Shown here: positions 33,597 to 46,400 of the stretch, piece by piece | How the letters are laid out: every line of letters begins with the position of its first letter | Numbering within the stretch: position 1 is the stretch's first letter | Assembly: GCA_001910725.1 (NCBI GenBank) | Contig: MJGA01000010.1 | Coordinates: 310,001-374,000 of the forward strand | DNA length: 64,000 nt | Source of the DNA: Phanerodontia chrysosporium | Lineage: Eukaryota > Basidiomycota > Agaricomycetes > Polyporales > Phanerochaetaceae | Reading direction: 5' to 3' | Notes under the pieces: model-generated | The model's database searches: none | Seen by the model: the letters and a program-made list of their open reading frames with translations, nothing else | Told to the model about the DNA's origin: nothing | Program-made: the position numbers and the translations under genes

Positions 33597-34473
33597 GCTT
33601 GCGGGGTTGCTGGAGAAGAATCAAGGGCAGGAGATGGAGTTGTCGCACTGGGACCGCCAGTAGTTCCACGGGCTTTGAGTGAAGACGACTCGGACCCACG
33701 GTTATCAGGCGTGGGCAAAGCCGAGGAATATGGGGCCGGGCCACGAGCCCCAGCCCACAGTCCCCTCGCGTCAGAATCGTCGAGACCGCGCTTCATTTGA
33801 TCTATGGGAACGACATGCGCCCGAGGAGCAACACGTTCCTATTGCGGCCGGACTGCGTGACAGTCGCAGCTTGCAAGCCTTATCACGAGCCATACCTACA
33901 CAGACGCTCTTCTGCGTAAGAATAAGCATTCAGAATCAGCACGTACATATCGAAAATGAATCAATGAAATCGCACTATGTTGCTCGGGTTGCAGTAAGGT
34001 CGAAAATCGAGGTGGCAGCCTTGGGCCGAGGCGTGGAGATGGCTGATCGGAAGCAAGCAGCACGTTCATCTTATCTTATCTCTCGCGCCATCACCGACCT
34101 AGCACTGGAGGATCTCGTAGGACTGTATTCTCTGCACTTAGGCAGGACGTTATGCCCAAGAGGCTCTGCATTTTGACGCAATGGCCATAGATACTACTGC
34201 CAGATCGACATGAGCGGCATGATACCGAGGCAGGCCGCAGAGACGGCCTGACCCCCACCTGGAACTGGTTCACAGCGTGCAATCGCTTTGTTGCCTGTCG
34301 CCTGTTATCATGTAGCATTACAGGGAAGTGTGAGATGCAAAAGAAAACATGAAATAATTTAATGAGTGTGAATACAATGCCGTCACCACGTTATTAGTGA
34401 AGCCAGGCGGTCCTAACGACCCGTTGACAAGATACATCCCATTGACATGAGCCCGCCCCGACTATTGTGCAGC
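33597..34473. other. Gap between FAD copy c and G-alpha
   Basis: No gene is supported. It should include the promoter of copy c and the 3' end of the G-alpha gene. Confidence 0.4.
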
Positions 34474-36456
34474 TCATATCATGGCGGTGTCCTTGAGCGT
34501 CGTGATAAGAATCACGTCTTTCACTGCAGTAGTATGTTAGGAGAGCAGCAAGGCCGGCGAAGCAGAGGGACGTACCGCGCTTCAAGATCGTCGACATCGT
34601 TTTGGTATCCTGCAGGTGATGGTGAGTCAAGGTAGGTAAAAGAGAGGAAGCGACGTACGATAGCGCAGGTCATATGTATATGCAAAGCCCTTGGCTTCGG
34701 AGACGATTGTTTGTGTACAGCGGACAGTTTCCGTCTGAAGTCTGGGGGTGCGTCAGCATCATTCAGGCTCAATGCGATGTGTGGGAGCACATACACAGTG
34801 CTATGTTCTCCGCGTCATTGGGCTGATCCTTGTATAAACTGACATAGTCCGAGAATTTGATTCCTGGAGGGGGCGTTTAGCTCAAACCAAAGCGTAACTA
34901 TTTTCGGCACTTACCAGACTTGAGCTTCTGGTGTAGGAGATCCATCTTGTTGAGAAATAGAATGAATGTGGCGTCGGCAAGAAGCTTGCTCTCGCAGATT
35001 GTTTTCCAAAGGTTGAAAGAGTCCAACTAAGACTCACGATGAGCATGGGCGCTGACCCTCGAGACGCATAGCACGCACCAAGCTATTCACAGTGGGATCC
35101 TCCTTTAGCGGTACATCGAAATTTGACATTGGGCAGAGGAAGATCATCGCATTGACTGATGGGTAGGCGTTAGCCGTGCTCGCAGCTCAAACGGATTCGG
35201 GCTTACCATCATCGAAGAAGGGTGCCCACGCGGCTAGGACACAATCAGACAATGATTTTAAACGCATATCAATGCACCTACCTCGCTGACCGCGGCACCC
35301 CTCGACATCGTAAAACACCCACTCGCAGCCTGAGTCTACTGTGCGCTCGCCATTAGCTGGACGCCCTGAGGCATAGTTTGGTTGCGCACCTGTCTCCAGA
35401 GCCAGGCGATGCTCCTCCACTCCTACAGTCTGTAACCGCGCACGCAGGATATCTTCGGTTGAGGGGATGTATCGCAAGGCCGCGACGCGGGCGGCATTGT
35501 TCAAAAAGCTGCACGAGGTCAATACATGCGCAGTAGAGGACGGGCAGGAACAGACGCACTAAATATAGTGGTCCTCTAGGTCAATTTTGCGCTCGCGCAA
35601 GCCCGCTTGCACGGCGTCGTCTGCCCAGAGCGCCACGATGTCGTCGCCGCAGGCGTCGATAATCTGCCGCGTGTCCTGAAGCTCGTCTTGGCTCGTCGAT
35701 GACGTCGGCCGACGTATGCGTGCGAGGGCCTTCCAGCCCGAGCGGACTTTCACGGAGAGGTCCGGCTGGCGAGGCGACGAAGAAGACGTCGACGAACTCC
35801 GCTCGGGCGGCGCTCCCGACGAGCTCTCGACGCAGAGCCGGCGGTGCAGGATGAGCTCGACCTGGCGCAGCGGCGACAGACGCATGCGCAGCGCGCGCAG
35901 GCTGTCGGGCTCCCGTGGCGGCTGCCGCTGCTGACGGTCGAGAGGCTCGACGTGCTGCGGTACGACACGCTCGAGCTGGAGTTTGAGCTCGGGGTCTGCG
36001 TTGGAATATGCAGGCCCTCGAGGATGTAGTTCACGGCGCGGACGAGATTGAGGTGGATGACGGCGCGCCAGGCTTCCGCTTCCGCATGGAACGCTTTCGG
36101 TGCGAAGTGCAGCTGGAAGTTCTTCAGGAGTGTCGACTTGCCGGCCTCAGATTGTCCTGAGCGTGGTCAGCATGCAGCATTGTGGGTCCACATGGGCCGC
36201 GGATCTCACCCAACAGGAGAAGCTTCGCTTGGGGCTTGCGCTTCTTGAGCTCCTGCCTCTCGAGCTCGATGAGACGATCGATTTCGTCACTTTACCACCG
36301 CTCGTTCAGCGACTTGCTGCGGATACGGAAGAGGAGCACTTACTTGATCCTCTTTGCCTCACGTTCTTCCTCAAGCCTCTCCTCCCAACAGCTGAGATCC
36401 GCTTCCGTGGCAGAGCGAGGTGGCCATTCGTTAACTTTATCCTCGGACCGAGGCAT
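34474..36456 (-). CDS. Divergent G-protein alpha subunit, two frame breaks
   Basis: Heterotrimeric G-alpha subunits bind GTP and relay receptor signals. Minus-strand exons show the motifs in order: MPRSEDKVNEWPPRSATEAD, P-loop LLLLGQSEAGKST, the helical-domain start LVRAVNYILEGL, a Ser/Arg-rich insert, switch I YIPSTEDILRARLQTVGVEE (Arg finger and Thr kept), switch II VFYDVEGCRGQRAAW, then VNAMIFLCPMSNFD, KEDPTVNSL, the base-recognition motif FLNKMDLL, IHMTCAI near the TCAT loop, and a C-terminus ending VKDVILITTLKDTAMI. The usual DVGGQ of switch II is DVEGC, so the catalytic Gln is absent. There is no myristoylation Gly at position 2. Two places need a one-base shift: near 36222-36232 before KLLLLG, and near 36005-36010 after EGLH. 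All later exons are open with normal splice sites. Confidence 0.82.
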
Positions 36457-39130
36457 AGAAGTTACGACGGAGAAGGGGGCGGGCACGGGCTCGACGGAGA
36501 GACGGTGAGGCGGGAAGATACAAGCCTGGTAACATAATATCGAGGACGTTGCACGAAAAATGTCGTGAAATTGGACATATATTTGCCCGAGGGACTACTG
36601 TGACCTAAGCGAGGGGAGATCGATCGAAATGACCGGTACCCCGTACCTTACCCTATCCGGTAGCCGTCGGCCTCGGGGCGGACGCTTGGCGGAGCCGTCG
36701 CAGGTTCTATCGATGATGTTCTACGGATGCTAACCGTTCTCCCACCAGGCTCATACGACTGACGAGATCCTTCAAGAGGCAGGAAAACTGGGATGCGTTG
36801 TTGTCGGCCACGGTTGCCCCTGGCCTGGCCGACCATCGCACGCGGAGCGCTGCCCGCCTCAGTTGACACGCGACGTCTGCCGGTGCACGACGGACACGTC
36901 CTAGGCTCCCTCGCAAGCTTTTGCGTTGTGTCCGGGACGCACGGCTTGTGTGCCAGGAACCGACGCGGCGACCAGAGAGCCGCCGCCTGCGTCATCAGGA
37001 TTCAGTGCTGTCCCCCAAGCGGCCGCAAACCCGTTGTTCCCGCCGAATCACGATATATTGCCACTTCGCGGCAGATTCGGGGTGCGAGCTGTCTTGGTGG
37101 CACCCGCGTTTCGTCAGCACTATCGGGCGCGTCGCCGCAGCGCACCGCACGGCCTGCTCTGTTTCGCCACACGAGCACGTGGAGCGAAACGCGCTCCGCA
37201 GCGACGCGGCACGCCCGCAGGCGGCGAGTGCATGCAGACCTCGCTGTGGGGGTGAGACAGGTCTCTGCGTCCTGCCGCGGGTAACCAAGACCACCGGGCA
37301 ATCTGCGCGGGCGCCGGCAGGCGCGACGGTTCGTGCGCGGCGCACGCAGCGGGCGCACGGAGTAAAGCAGCACCCCGACGCGAGCACATGTGCTGCGAGG
37401 CTTCTTACTCCGGTGGCCAGTGGGGACGCGGGGGTCGACGCCACGAAGCTGTCCGCCCGTCGTGCGGCGACGGTGGCCACCGGGCGATCGATAGCGCTAC
37501 TCGTGGCTCCGAGAGCAATCCGAACGTGCGCACGCCATCTCGCCCGCGGTCAAAAGTGTTTTCGCGCAGGAGAGATCCGAGGGAGGCGTGTGCACTCGAC
37601 GGCAGATCCCGCAGTCTATTCTCGTTAGCGTCAGCCTCGGGTGTGGCGAGGAGATGACTGACCAGACACATGACGAGCGGGCGAGAGAAGTGCGAGATAT
37701 GGTCCCAACGCAGGTCGTACAGGGATTTGCAGAAGAAACCACAGGTCACCAGTTTAGCTCGCCAGCAGCTGGGAACAGGCATCACCATATTTCGTTGCGG
37801 AGCTGCCAAACGCGCCGCCGGCCTCTTGACGACGAGATCATGCCTCCTTTCACTGCAATGAGAGATTCTGCCGCTGAGCGAAATATCTGCGTCGCATATG
37901 TTCACTGCAGGACGCCAAGGGATTGGTTACCGGGACTCAGGCCCTCGAAAACGGAGGCAGATGGACAGGGCACGGAGAATTGCAGTCCAGGCGGGGGTTG
38001 CGCCAAATAGTAGCAACAATTCATCGAATCTGAAGATAACCTGCCTGAGAGCACCCGAGGACGACCTGCAGGTTGCAGCTTTTGCGAGAGCTCCCGTAGA
38101 CATACTGCTGTGGACGTTAGGTATGGCGCCAGTGGAGGACGATTATCCGACGATGAGCCTCTTTGTGTTTGGAAGGAGAATCCAGTCTGTCGCTTCCACT
38201 CGAGGGAGCCAAAGTCGGGACATCTGCAGACTGCGCCAGAGAAGAAGCTGCATGAGGTGTTGCCACATCGAACCGTGCTAGAAGCAAGGCCGGAGTCGCT
38301 ACCGGAGTCATCCAATCAGAAACTGGGGGTCCGGCGAGAGCCATGGGCGTAGTGCTATCTCAAGAAGTTGTGCTCGAAGGCGGGTCACAAGAGTGCGAGT
38401 GCATGGTGGTGACGAGCAAGGTGGACATCTGGAGGCTTCCGGGAGGTCACGACTGCCGTGTCTCGGAAAGGCTCTTGATCTGCACCAGAAGGAGATGACC
38501 GCGAACCTGTGCAGCTTGCCGTTCTTTTGCCTTGTGATAACGGATGAGTTTCCGTAATGCTCGAAACAGATGGTGATCATCTGAAGGGACAGAGAAGAGA
38601 ACCTCGGCACGTCCAGCAATGGGCGGGACACTGGTGCATTGCAGGCCTGCTGAGGCAAGGGCGGGCTCGAATCTTTCAGTTTGGATGTCGGCAAGCTTAC
38701 CTTTTGCGCTTTCGATTCGTTCACGTCCCTCAGGGTTTGCGGAAATCTCCCTGCATTTGACTTTTCTGACTTCCCGGACTTGCCGCATGCTTCTGTCTTG
38801 ACCCATTCTTCGTCGCTGCTGAGGCGGCTGCAGGTGGGCGATCAGCGATAGTGAGCATGAAGAAGCCTTTGTACAGAGATAAGATTGTCGTATCACGAAA
38901 GCAAATGTGCTAGAAGTACAAGAGATGAAGAAGAGACCATGAGAGACGACCGAGCGAGAAGCAAGAGGCTCTTAGTCCAATATTCAACAACAATAGCAAT
39001 AACATGCAGCCAATGCCTGATCCGGAAAGCTCTCGTCAGACTCTACAATCGATGCCAGGGACGTCGCAAAACGTACCAGCTTAACCCCACACAACCGTTA
39101 GACCCCATCCACTCCGACCTCATACGCTGC
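36457..39130. other. GC-rich gap, no gene recognised
   Basis: About 2.7 kb. Between about 36790 and 37560 it is very GC-rich and open in several frames on both strands (Arg/Ala/Cys-rich, for example 36921-37628 plus and 36995-37480 minus). This is expected by chance at such composition; none shows a domain. The part 37640-38900 has ordinary composition and also lacks motifs. Confidence 0.4.
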
Positions 39131-40860
39131 TCATCGCGCCTGCGCCTGCGCCTGCTTGGCACGCACGACCCGCTCATACGACTCCGCCAACGGATTCCGG
39201 TACGCGAGCAGCGTCATGTGCGCGGTGTTGTATGGCGGGGGCAGGAGCGGGTGTATGTGCTCGACCTGCGCGAGGTGCTGCTCTGCGGGCGGGAAGTGCA
39301 CCGTGACGTGCTGCAGAGGCGTCTTCGGGGGCGACGGCGCCGCGCGCATGCCTAGGTTCAAATTCGAGAGCGCCGCAAACGTCGACGACGCCGACATCGT
39401 GCGCTGCCGGTCGTGGCTCGCCGTGCGTCCGATGTGCGAGTGGCTCGCGGAACCCTGTAGCGGCTGCCCCGCGGCAGTGTCCCCGCAGAGCCGCGCGAGC
39501 TGAGCGACGTCCGCCGCAGCTGCCGCGATGCCTCCGAGTCCGTCGGCGAGGGCTGCGAGAGCACGGGCGAGGCGGTGTTCGTCTGCATGCTGAACGTCGG
39601 GGAGACAGCGCGGTAGTTTGTCGGCGACGAGGTGGCTGGGATCTGCTCAGAGGATGTGAGGGGGGCGAGAGGCGCCGGCTTCGCCGGACCCGACAGAAGG
39701 GCGCCGTACCCGGCAGAATGCGCGCGGATGAGCGGGTGCGGGCGCAGGTGCTGAGACGAGCTGGTAATCGAGTGCGTCGACGGCGGGCGGGTCATCGAGC
39801 GAGTGCGTGTCGTGGGCGAGCGACGCGGGGGAGAATGTGTCTCGGAGCGAGCCTTCGTGACGGGCGGTATCGATGGCGGTGGCGATGGCGATGGCGCGCG
39901 AACGGTAGGGGCTGATTCCGACGGTGGAACGGGAGCAGCGATGGGTTGCGAGGCGGGTGCAGGGGCAGGCGGGGCGGCCAGCGCAAAGTTCGGTTGTGCA
40001 ACAGGCTGAGGCGGAGCAACAGGAGCATAGTCGCGCGATACTAGTGGCGGGCCTGGCACGGGTCCCTCGGCCGGCTTGACGGTGTCGATGCGGGGCAGTG
40101 GTTGGTGTTCTGCGCGAGGCGTCGGCTGATCATCCTTCGCAAACCCGTTGGGAATCGCATTTGGAGGTAGCTTGGGCTTCTGCTGCTTCTCAACCGGGGT
40201 CACCACATCCTCAACATCGGACTCATCCATTGGCGTCGCAGCCCCGCTCTCGCTCGACACCCACTCATCCTCGTCACCTTCCTCTGACGGACTCGAAATC
40301 GTAAACCCACCCTTCTGCTTCGCAGCTGACGCATGATGCTTCAGGGGAGTCGGTGCGCGTTTGGCGGTCTGGTTGACGTTGATATGTTCTCGCGAGTGCA
40401 CCCGAATACCGCTGCCGGTCCTGGAGAGATTCCTGGCAGGACCCTGAGAGCGAGAACTCAGCACGTCTCGCCGGTCTTTACGGCGATGCGACGCACCTCG
40501 TGATGGAGATGTCCATTCTTCTTGGGCTTGTCTGGGTATCTTGGGGGCGGCTCCTTCTGGGTTAATCGCAGCTCATTGAGACCAACCCTGGAACCCCCGC
40601 CCGACGACGTCCTGGAGTGCGTGCGGGTGAGACCGCCGCCTGCGCGGTGCACGCCGTGGGCTTTGGGGGCCATTGTGGTTTGTTGAGTCCGGTAACCGTT
40701 AGCGTTCGCGAGATTGGCCATCGGATTATTCGGAGCCTGGCTGTCTTGAATTGATGATCTCCGCGAGGGCTGGATTGATCTCCGTGCCGTAACGCGTCGA
40801 GAGCAGGGTGCGAATATAGTCTGGTATTTCAGGGACACTGCAGCCTGGCGGGCTCAGCAT
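39131..40860 (-). CDS. Ser/Pro-rich Mks1-like protein, broken frame
   Basis: A low-complexity protein on the minus strand. The likely N-terminus is MLSPPGCSVPEIPDYIRTLL followed by TRYGTEINPALAEII. Then comes a Thr/Ser/Arg-rich stretch, a conserved-looking segment GGFTISSPSEEGDEDEW plus VSSESGAATP (about 40245-40310), and long Pro/Ala/Ser-rich sequence. The likely C-terminal part has NTAHMTLLAYRNPLAESYER and ends KQAQAQAR at 39131. The WVSSESGAATP-type segment resembles Mks1/DUF3295-like fungal regulators of nitrogen metabolism; this is a weak family link from memory. Frames must switch near 40745, 40455-40560 and 39455. Some switches could be introns, but no good splice pairs are visible for all of them. 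It shares a 231-bp divergent promoter with UTP6. Confidence 0.5.
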
Positions 40861-41091
40861 GCAGATTAGACGAGGCAGCGGGAGGTATGTGGTGTGATGC
40901 AGAGGCTACTTTGGGGAGATCGACTCCCACACAACTCGAGCTAGCGGCACTGCCAGCCAGTTGCCACAGCCACGTGGCTTGCCTGCCGCTTTCGGACGAC
41001 CGAAGTTTGCGCACTTTAGACTCGGACCGCCTGAGCGACCTGCTCGTATATCCCTCTCAAATATTCCCCGACTTCGTAGAGCTCATACAGC
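40861..41091. promoter_or_regulatory. Divergent promoter, Mks1-like and UTP6
   Basis: Only 231 bp separate the two divergent start codons, so both promoters must lie here or inside the genes. No clear TATA box is seen on either strand. Confidence 0.5.
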
Positions 41092-43448
41092 ATGGAGCGA
41101 GTCCAGTTTCAGCAAGAGCAGGTGCGTCTGTGTCTTCTGTTCAGGTGAATGTCTGGCTGATATGTGTTCTCGCAGATGCTCGCTGAGCTGAAGGACCTGG
41201 TCCAGAAAGGTCTCTTCACACAAGTGCGTCCCAGTTGGCAGGCACCCGCACATGTTCTGACACGTATGATAGAAAGAAGTCAAACAGATTATGAAGAAGC
41301 GCACCGCATACGAGACTGCGCTTGTCCGAAGGGTCGCCAAAAAGAATGACTATCTGCGTTATGCAGCCTACGAAATGGGTTTGGAAGCCCTCCGTAAAAA
41401 GCGCGTTGAACGCCTCAGTATGTCTACTCAAGATGTCGTCTACTTATTTTACTGACTATATCCTGCAGAACTCCCCAAGCAAGGCACATCCGTCTCGGAC
41501 TACGCTCTCGTACGAAGACAATTCCACATCTTCGAACGTGCACTTAAAAAGTTCAAATCGGACGTAGGCCTCTGGATCCAGTACATTCAACTGGCAAAGA
41601 AGGAGGGTGCGAGGTCACTTGTAGGCCGTATATGTGCCCGGTATGTTACTATACTTTCTTCCTGGTACGCCTGCTCAACTTCCGCAGGGCCCTGCAATTA
41701 CACCCCCACGTTCCTTCCCTCTACATTCTCGCCGCCCAACACGAACTTGCACACTTGTCACCATCTGCTGCGCGTGTTCTCCTGCAGCGAGGTATTCGCC
41801 TGAACGCCGAAAGTGTCGAGATGTGGAGGGAGTACGTCAAATTCGAGCTCGGCTTCGTGGAGAGCATGCGAAGGCGATGGGAACTTTTGGGCATCAATGT
41901 CAACGGAAAGGGCAAGGCGAAGGCGCAGGAAACTGCTGAGGAGGGCATGGATGAGCGCGAAGTGGACCAGATGCAGACGGAAGCGGATGGCGAGGGTGAC
42001 GAGGCAGAGCAGGCACGGCGAGAGATCATGCAAGGTGCAATTGTAAAGTCTGTCATCTCGAACGCAGTAAAAGGTGCGCATATATACTGCTCCACGCACT
42101 CCTGAGACTCACTTCAAGCTCCACTTCCAGCACTACCAAAAGCCGCCCTGTTTGTGTCCGTGCACGAGCTGCTATCAACCTATCCTACCACCCCCTCCCT
42201 TCGTAATGCTCTCCTAGACCACTTGCACGCGCTCCTCCAGCAAACTCTGCCTACAGACCCAGTCGCCATGCGGTTGACCGCAACCCGCGGCCTTACAGCC
42301 AACGTCAGCGGTTCGGCACTTGTGGACGCGCTGAAGGATGCGAACGAGAAGATGACGTCGGCCGTGCGGGAAGCATGCAGGGATGCTTCTGGCAAGGATG
42401 GCGAGGGCATGGCCAAGTCGTATGCCGAGTTCGTAGAGGAATGGGTGAAGAAGGATGAGTTGGATAACAGTCTCGTAAGTGTCAGTGAGGAGAGTACTTC
42501 GGCGGGGTGCTGATCGTTTATCAAGAAAGCGTACCTCTTGACATCACTTCATATGACGGTGCAGCACCTCCTCAAGTCTGCTGCCCACAGTGCCCACCCA
42601 CCCCTACTCGCGACCGAGCTTTCTCTCTTGACCATCAACACTTCATTGCATCCTCTTCTCCCCTTCGCGAAGAACATCACGCAGCTTGCGGTTAAGTACA
42701 CGGCGTCGCCGCTGGGCAAGACAAACCCGCATGTCTGGTTGGCTCGGCTGGAAGCGGAGAAGGCTTTTGCAGATGACGCTGCGCTTGTTCAGAAGTCGGC
42801 TCAGGAAGCTCGTGCACTCTCACAAGGCGACGGCGTGGTGAATGTGTGGCTATGGGGATTAAAGGTTGGCGATGTCCAAGACGAAGATTCGGCACTCCAG
42901 GTACTCAAAACCCTCGAGGTACGTAGTCGTGGTTCAAATATTGCAAGTTTCACTAACGTCATATGCGAACCTAGGAACTGCTGAGTGAAAGCATGCGCAT
43001 GCAGGATGCACCCTCCTTCCGACTGGTCCACGACAATCTCCTTGTCCGGTGCGCCACGGTGCTCAAGGTGCTCTCCTCGCACTCGGCGCGCCTCGCTCAC
43101 TTCCGGCGGCTGTACGCGGCCTACCTACTTGACGGAGCGACACTCCGCGCATTCTTCGACGCAGAGGCCTCGCGCGCGAGCGATGCATCGAAGGCGTCCG
43201 AGGAGCTTCTCCGAGAGATATACCTCGCGTGGCGCCGGCGGGATATCGCGGATGCGTCGCTCGCGTGGGCACGCTGGCTCCTCGCGGAGGGCAAGGGCCG
43301 CGAGGCCGCGGACGTCATCCATCGTGCGCGTGTCGAGGTGGATGGCGCGACCAAGCTTGCGCTCGAAGATGGTTGGAGACGCATCTGTGACGACTCAACC
43401 AAGACGCAAAAGCAGGAGGACGACGACGACGCCATGGATCAAGATTGA
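41092..43448 (+). CDS. utp6: UTP6, U3 snoRNP component of SSU processome
   Basis: Utp6 is a HAT-repeat protein of the UTP-B complex in the small-subunit processome and is needed for 18S rRNA maturation in the nucleolus. Eight exons (41092-41121, 41176-41223, 41273-41417, 41469-41640, 41688-42073, 42131-42474, 42526-42918, 42975-43448) give 663 residues with no frame error. The N-terminus is diagnostic: MERVQFQQEQMLAELKDLVQ, then KEVKQIMKKRTAYETALVRR and YLRYAAYEMGLEALRKKR. HAT-like helices follow (FERALKKFKSDVGLWIQYIQ; SVEMWREYVKFELGFVESMR; YLAWRRRDIADASLAWARWL). An acidic low-complexity insert (about residues 270-300) and an Asp-rich C-terminus are present. Length fits fungal Utp6. Confident. 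Confidence 0.92.
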
Positions 43449-46400
43449 TGGCCTCTTCTACGTTCTCGGGCCTTTCACTTCGCACCCTACTGCAACGCTC
43501 ACCCGTTCCCTGCGTAAGAATATACTTTCACATCCGAACACCATACTCTGCACACCTGCCCTTGGCGTCCGGTCTGTCCGCATGCCTAGGCACCTCTTGT
43601 TGCTCGACTCTATTTCCTCAACGACAAGCATGTTCCTGAGCACGAGTACTGCAGTGACGTTCACGATGATCCTTATCCTGCTTATTCCCTCCGTCTGACA
43701 TATCCTGAAGCTATCCCTGCCTAGCGCACGCCTAGCTCGCCGCACTTGGACCTGTGACCGCTGTGCACCCGGGCCCGTGACCGTTATCTGCACTGTCGCA
43801 GCAGCGCCGGCGGGCGTGACCGGAGCCCATGACCGCTTCAGCGTCGCGTCCAACCCCAGCGTCCCGTCCGCACAGTATGACGGGGAGATAGAGCTGCGAT
43901 GGCCGGCTTCGTGGGGGCAGCGCTCCGTCTGCACGATGCAACCCCAGCAGCCCGCGAAGGCGAGCGATGCCTCCCGCGCCGAGTGTGCTCGCCTGGGGCA
44001 GAGCCGGCCGCGCCCCAAGTGCGTGCACATGATCTCGACCTGCAGCTAGCCGAGGGCCGCACCCGCACGTTTCTCGGTGCAGTCTATCAGACGCTGCGGA
44101 GCCTGCGCTGCTTCGCGGTGCGGAGCGCTATGTCCGAGAAACACCCCGTCGCGCCGGGGACCCACACGCGCAGGGCCCTTCGCGGGGCTGCTTCGTGCTC
44201 GATTGAAACGGCGTCGATCTGCGGCAACCTTACCGTCGCTGGCGCGCCGACGATTATCCGTGTGGCGAGGTCGACGCAGAATGTGGGCGGAGCGACCTGC
44301 GTCAGGACACTTGGCTAACATGCTTGGACAGCGTCGAGCCCCGCAAGGACCAGTACGGCGCCGCGAACCATCACAGGTGCACCAGGTGGTCAGGAACGGC
44401 CAGGAACAGATCTCGGGCGTGACCTGTTCATCAGCGACGCCTTTGTGTTTGTGCCTGCGGAAAGTTTACGCTACCGTATGTATCGTTGTGAGCTCCGGTG
44501 TGAGCGGATGTGAGGAGTTTTCCTATCGAAGGAGTTGGAATGGTCCACGTCGGGTCTCTAGCTCTCCAGGCGAGGTGGGCGAAGAGGGCCAAGAGGTTTC
44601 GGTGCACAGTCCGCCTTCGCGGATTCCGATGACTTGTTGAACGTGCTGTATTCTAAGCTCAAGATGAAGAGCACGTACCAGGTGCCGTGTTTTCCAAGAC
44701 TTCCACTGCAGGAATGTGTGCCAAAATGTAGCAGGGAGTCAACGCCACGCTGAGAACAAGTGAGGCGCGAACCAGAGCAAGCGCTTCACCGCGAGAAGCC
44801 CTTAGTTCCAGGATTGTGACTGCGGACGCCCTAGCTACTTACTACCAGTTCCTCCGCGGAGTAAGGCGTGTGGTGCAGTTGTAAAGATCAGTGCAAAGAC
44901 AATGGCTGGTCGATCGTTGGCTCCCCGCACAAGCCGCAGCTCCTAGCAAGCACCTCTTGACAAGATATAGGGCATGCTGGCACCTATAATCTCGACACCT
45001 TCCGGCAATGCTGTCATGGTACTTGATAGCGAGAGGTAGTCTTTGAAGAACCCAATGACACGTAGAAGACGATACCACTGCAGCGGTAGCTGCGGCATGG
45101 CATCTCTACGAAGCGAATACCACCGTCGTACAATGTTGCGATAGACCACTATCACTCTGACGAGTACACTCACGCACCTGCACCGCCGTGGATATGCTGC
45201 ATGAAAGCTGGTGGCCAAAGCGCGGCACACGTTCGAAGATGCAGTAGGATTTCACCGAGGGGCATGTACGCCTTGTAAAGGTTAATTACACGGACTGAAT
45301 AGCAGGCCACGGTGGACACATATAGGCTCGCACATGTGTCGCAGCGAAATGGCCTTGTTACCGGCACTTGTCTGTGACGTCCACACGCAAGAGCCTTGGG
45401 CGAGCCAATGAACAGCCTGGGACCGGTCACTGTCCATGTGCAGCGCAGTGGGAAGGCCGCGCGCGGTCGGGGGCCTTGGCAGGGAGGACGGCCGACGGCG
45501 CACATGGTGCGGGCCAGGGCGGTAACCTCGGGTGGCGCATGCGTGCGCGTGCGTGCGTGCGTCGGCGGTGCCTGGGACCGCCGGGCGCATGCAGAGGCTT
45601 GCTCCGGCCAATGGCGCCGCGAGCATGTGGCGCACCGTGGCACTGCCCGGGTGCTGCGAGCGCAGGCGCCCGCCGCGGTGCCCGGTGCCCCCAGTCGTGC
45701 AGCCTCGTGCCCGCATGCGACGTTCGCGCGGCGCGTGCTCTGGCCCATCTGTCGCTCGGCGGCTGGGCTGCGTGCGGGCGCGCCGCGGGCACAGCGGCAC
45801 TTGGGCAACTCGTGCAGTGCAGTCCAGCGTGCCCATCAGCACGACGCGGCGCGACAGAACACGACAGAGCCGAGACACGCCCGCCGTGGCCCGCGCCGCG
45901 TGTGCGCGATCGGGCTGTGATTGCGGTGGGAGATCCTGGCCACGCTGGGGGCGGGAGAAGACCCGCCGTCGAGGGGGATGTGCGAGTTTGAGATGCCGCA
46001 GGAACAGCACGGCCGCTGCTTCCCTGCGCAGCGCGGAGAAGCCTGAACGCGATGCCTTTTGGGCACGGCTCCCTCCATGGCTGGTCGCGCGGTGCGCCGG
46101 CAACCTTGCCGTGCCGCCTGCGTTCCCAGGATCAGGCCCCCGTCACAGATGGGGCTGGCGGGTACCTGGAGGGCGTCATCCGTCGCACGTCGGGACTCGG
46201 ACGGCGGGCGCCACACCATGTCGTCTTGCTCGCAGTGCGCAAAGTCCACCGTGCCATGCTAAAACACAGGTGGATCATGTTCCGGGGATGCTGCTGGCGA
46301 CGGTTGCGAGTAGATCCCGGGCGAGGCGCGAGGAGATGGAATCACGAAAACGTGTGTTGCGCGTGCGTCTGCTACGCAATCAAAGGAACGCATAACGGGC

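Noticed and set aside
36921..37628. 235-codon plus-strand frame
   Set aside because: Same reason: a GC-rich block with several competing frames, no motif and no plausible exon structure.
45282..46395. Long overlapping open frames on both strands (273 and 287 codons)
   Set aside because: Translations are Arg/Ala/Cys-rich without any domain, both strands are equally open, and the block is very GC-rich, so chance is the simpler explanation.
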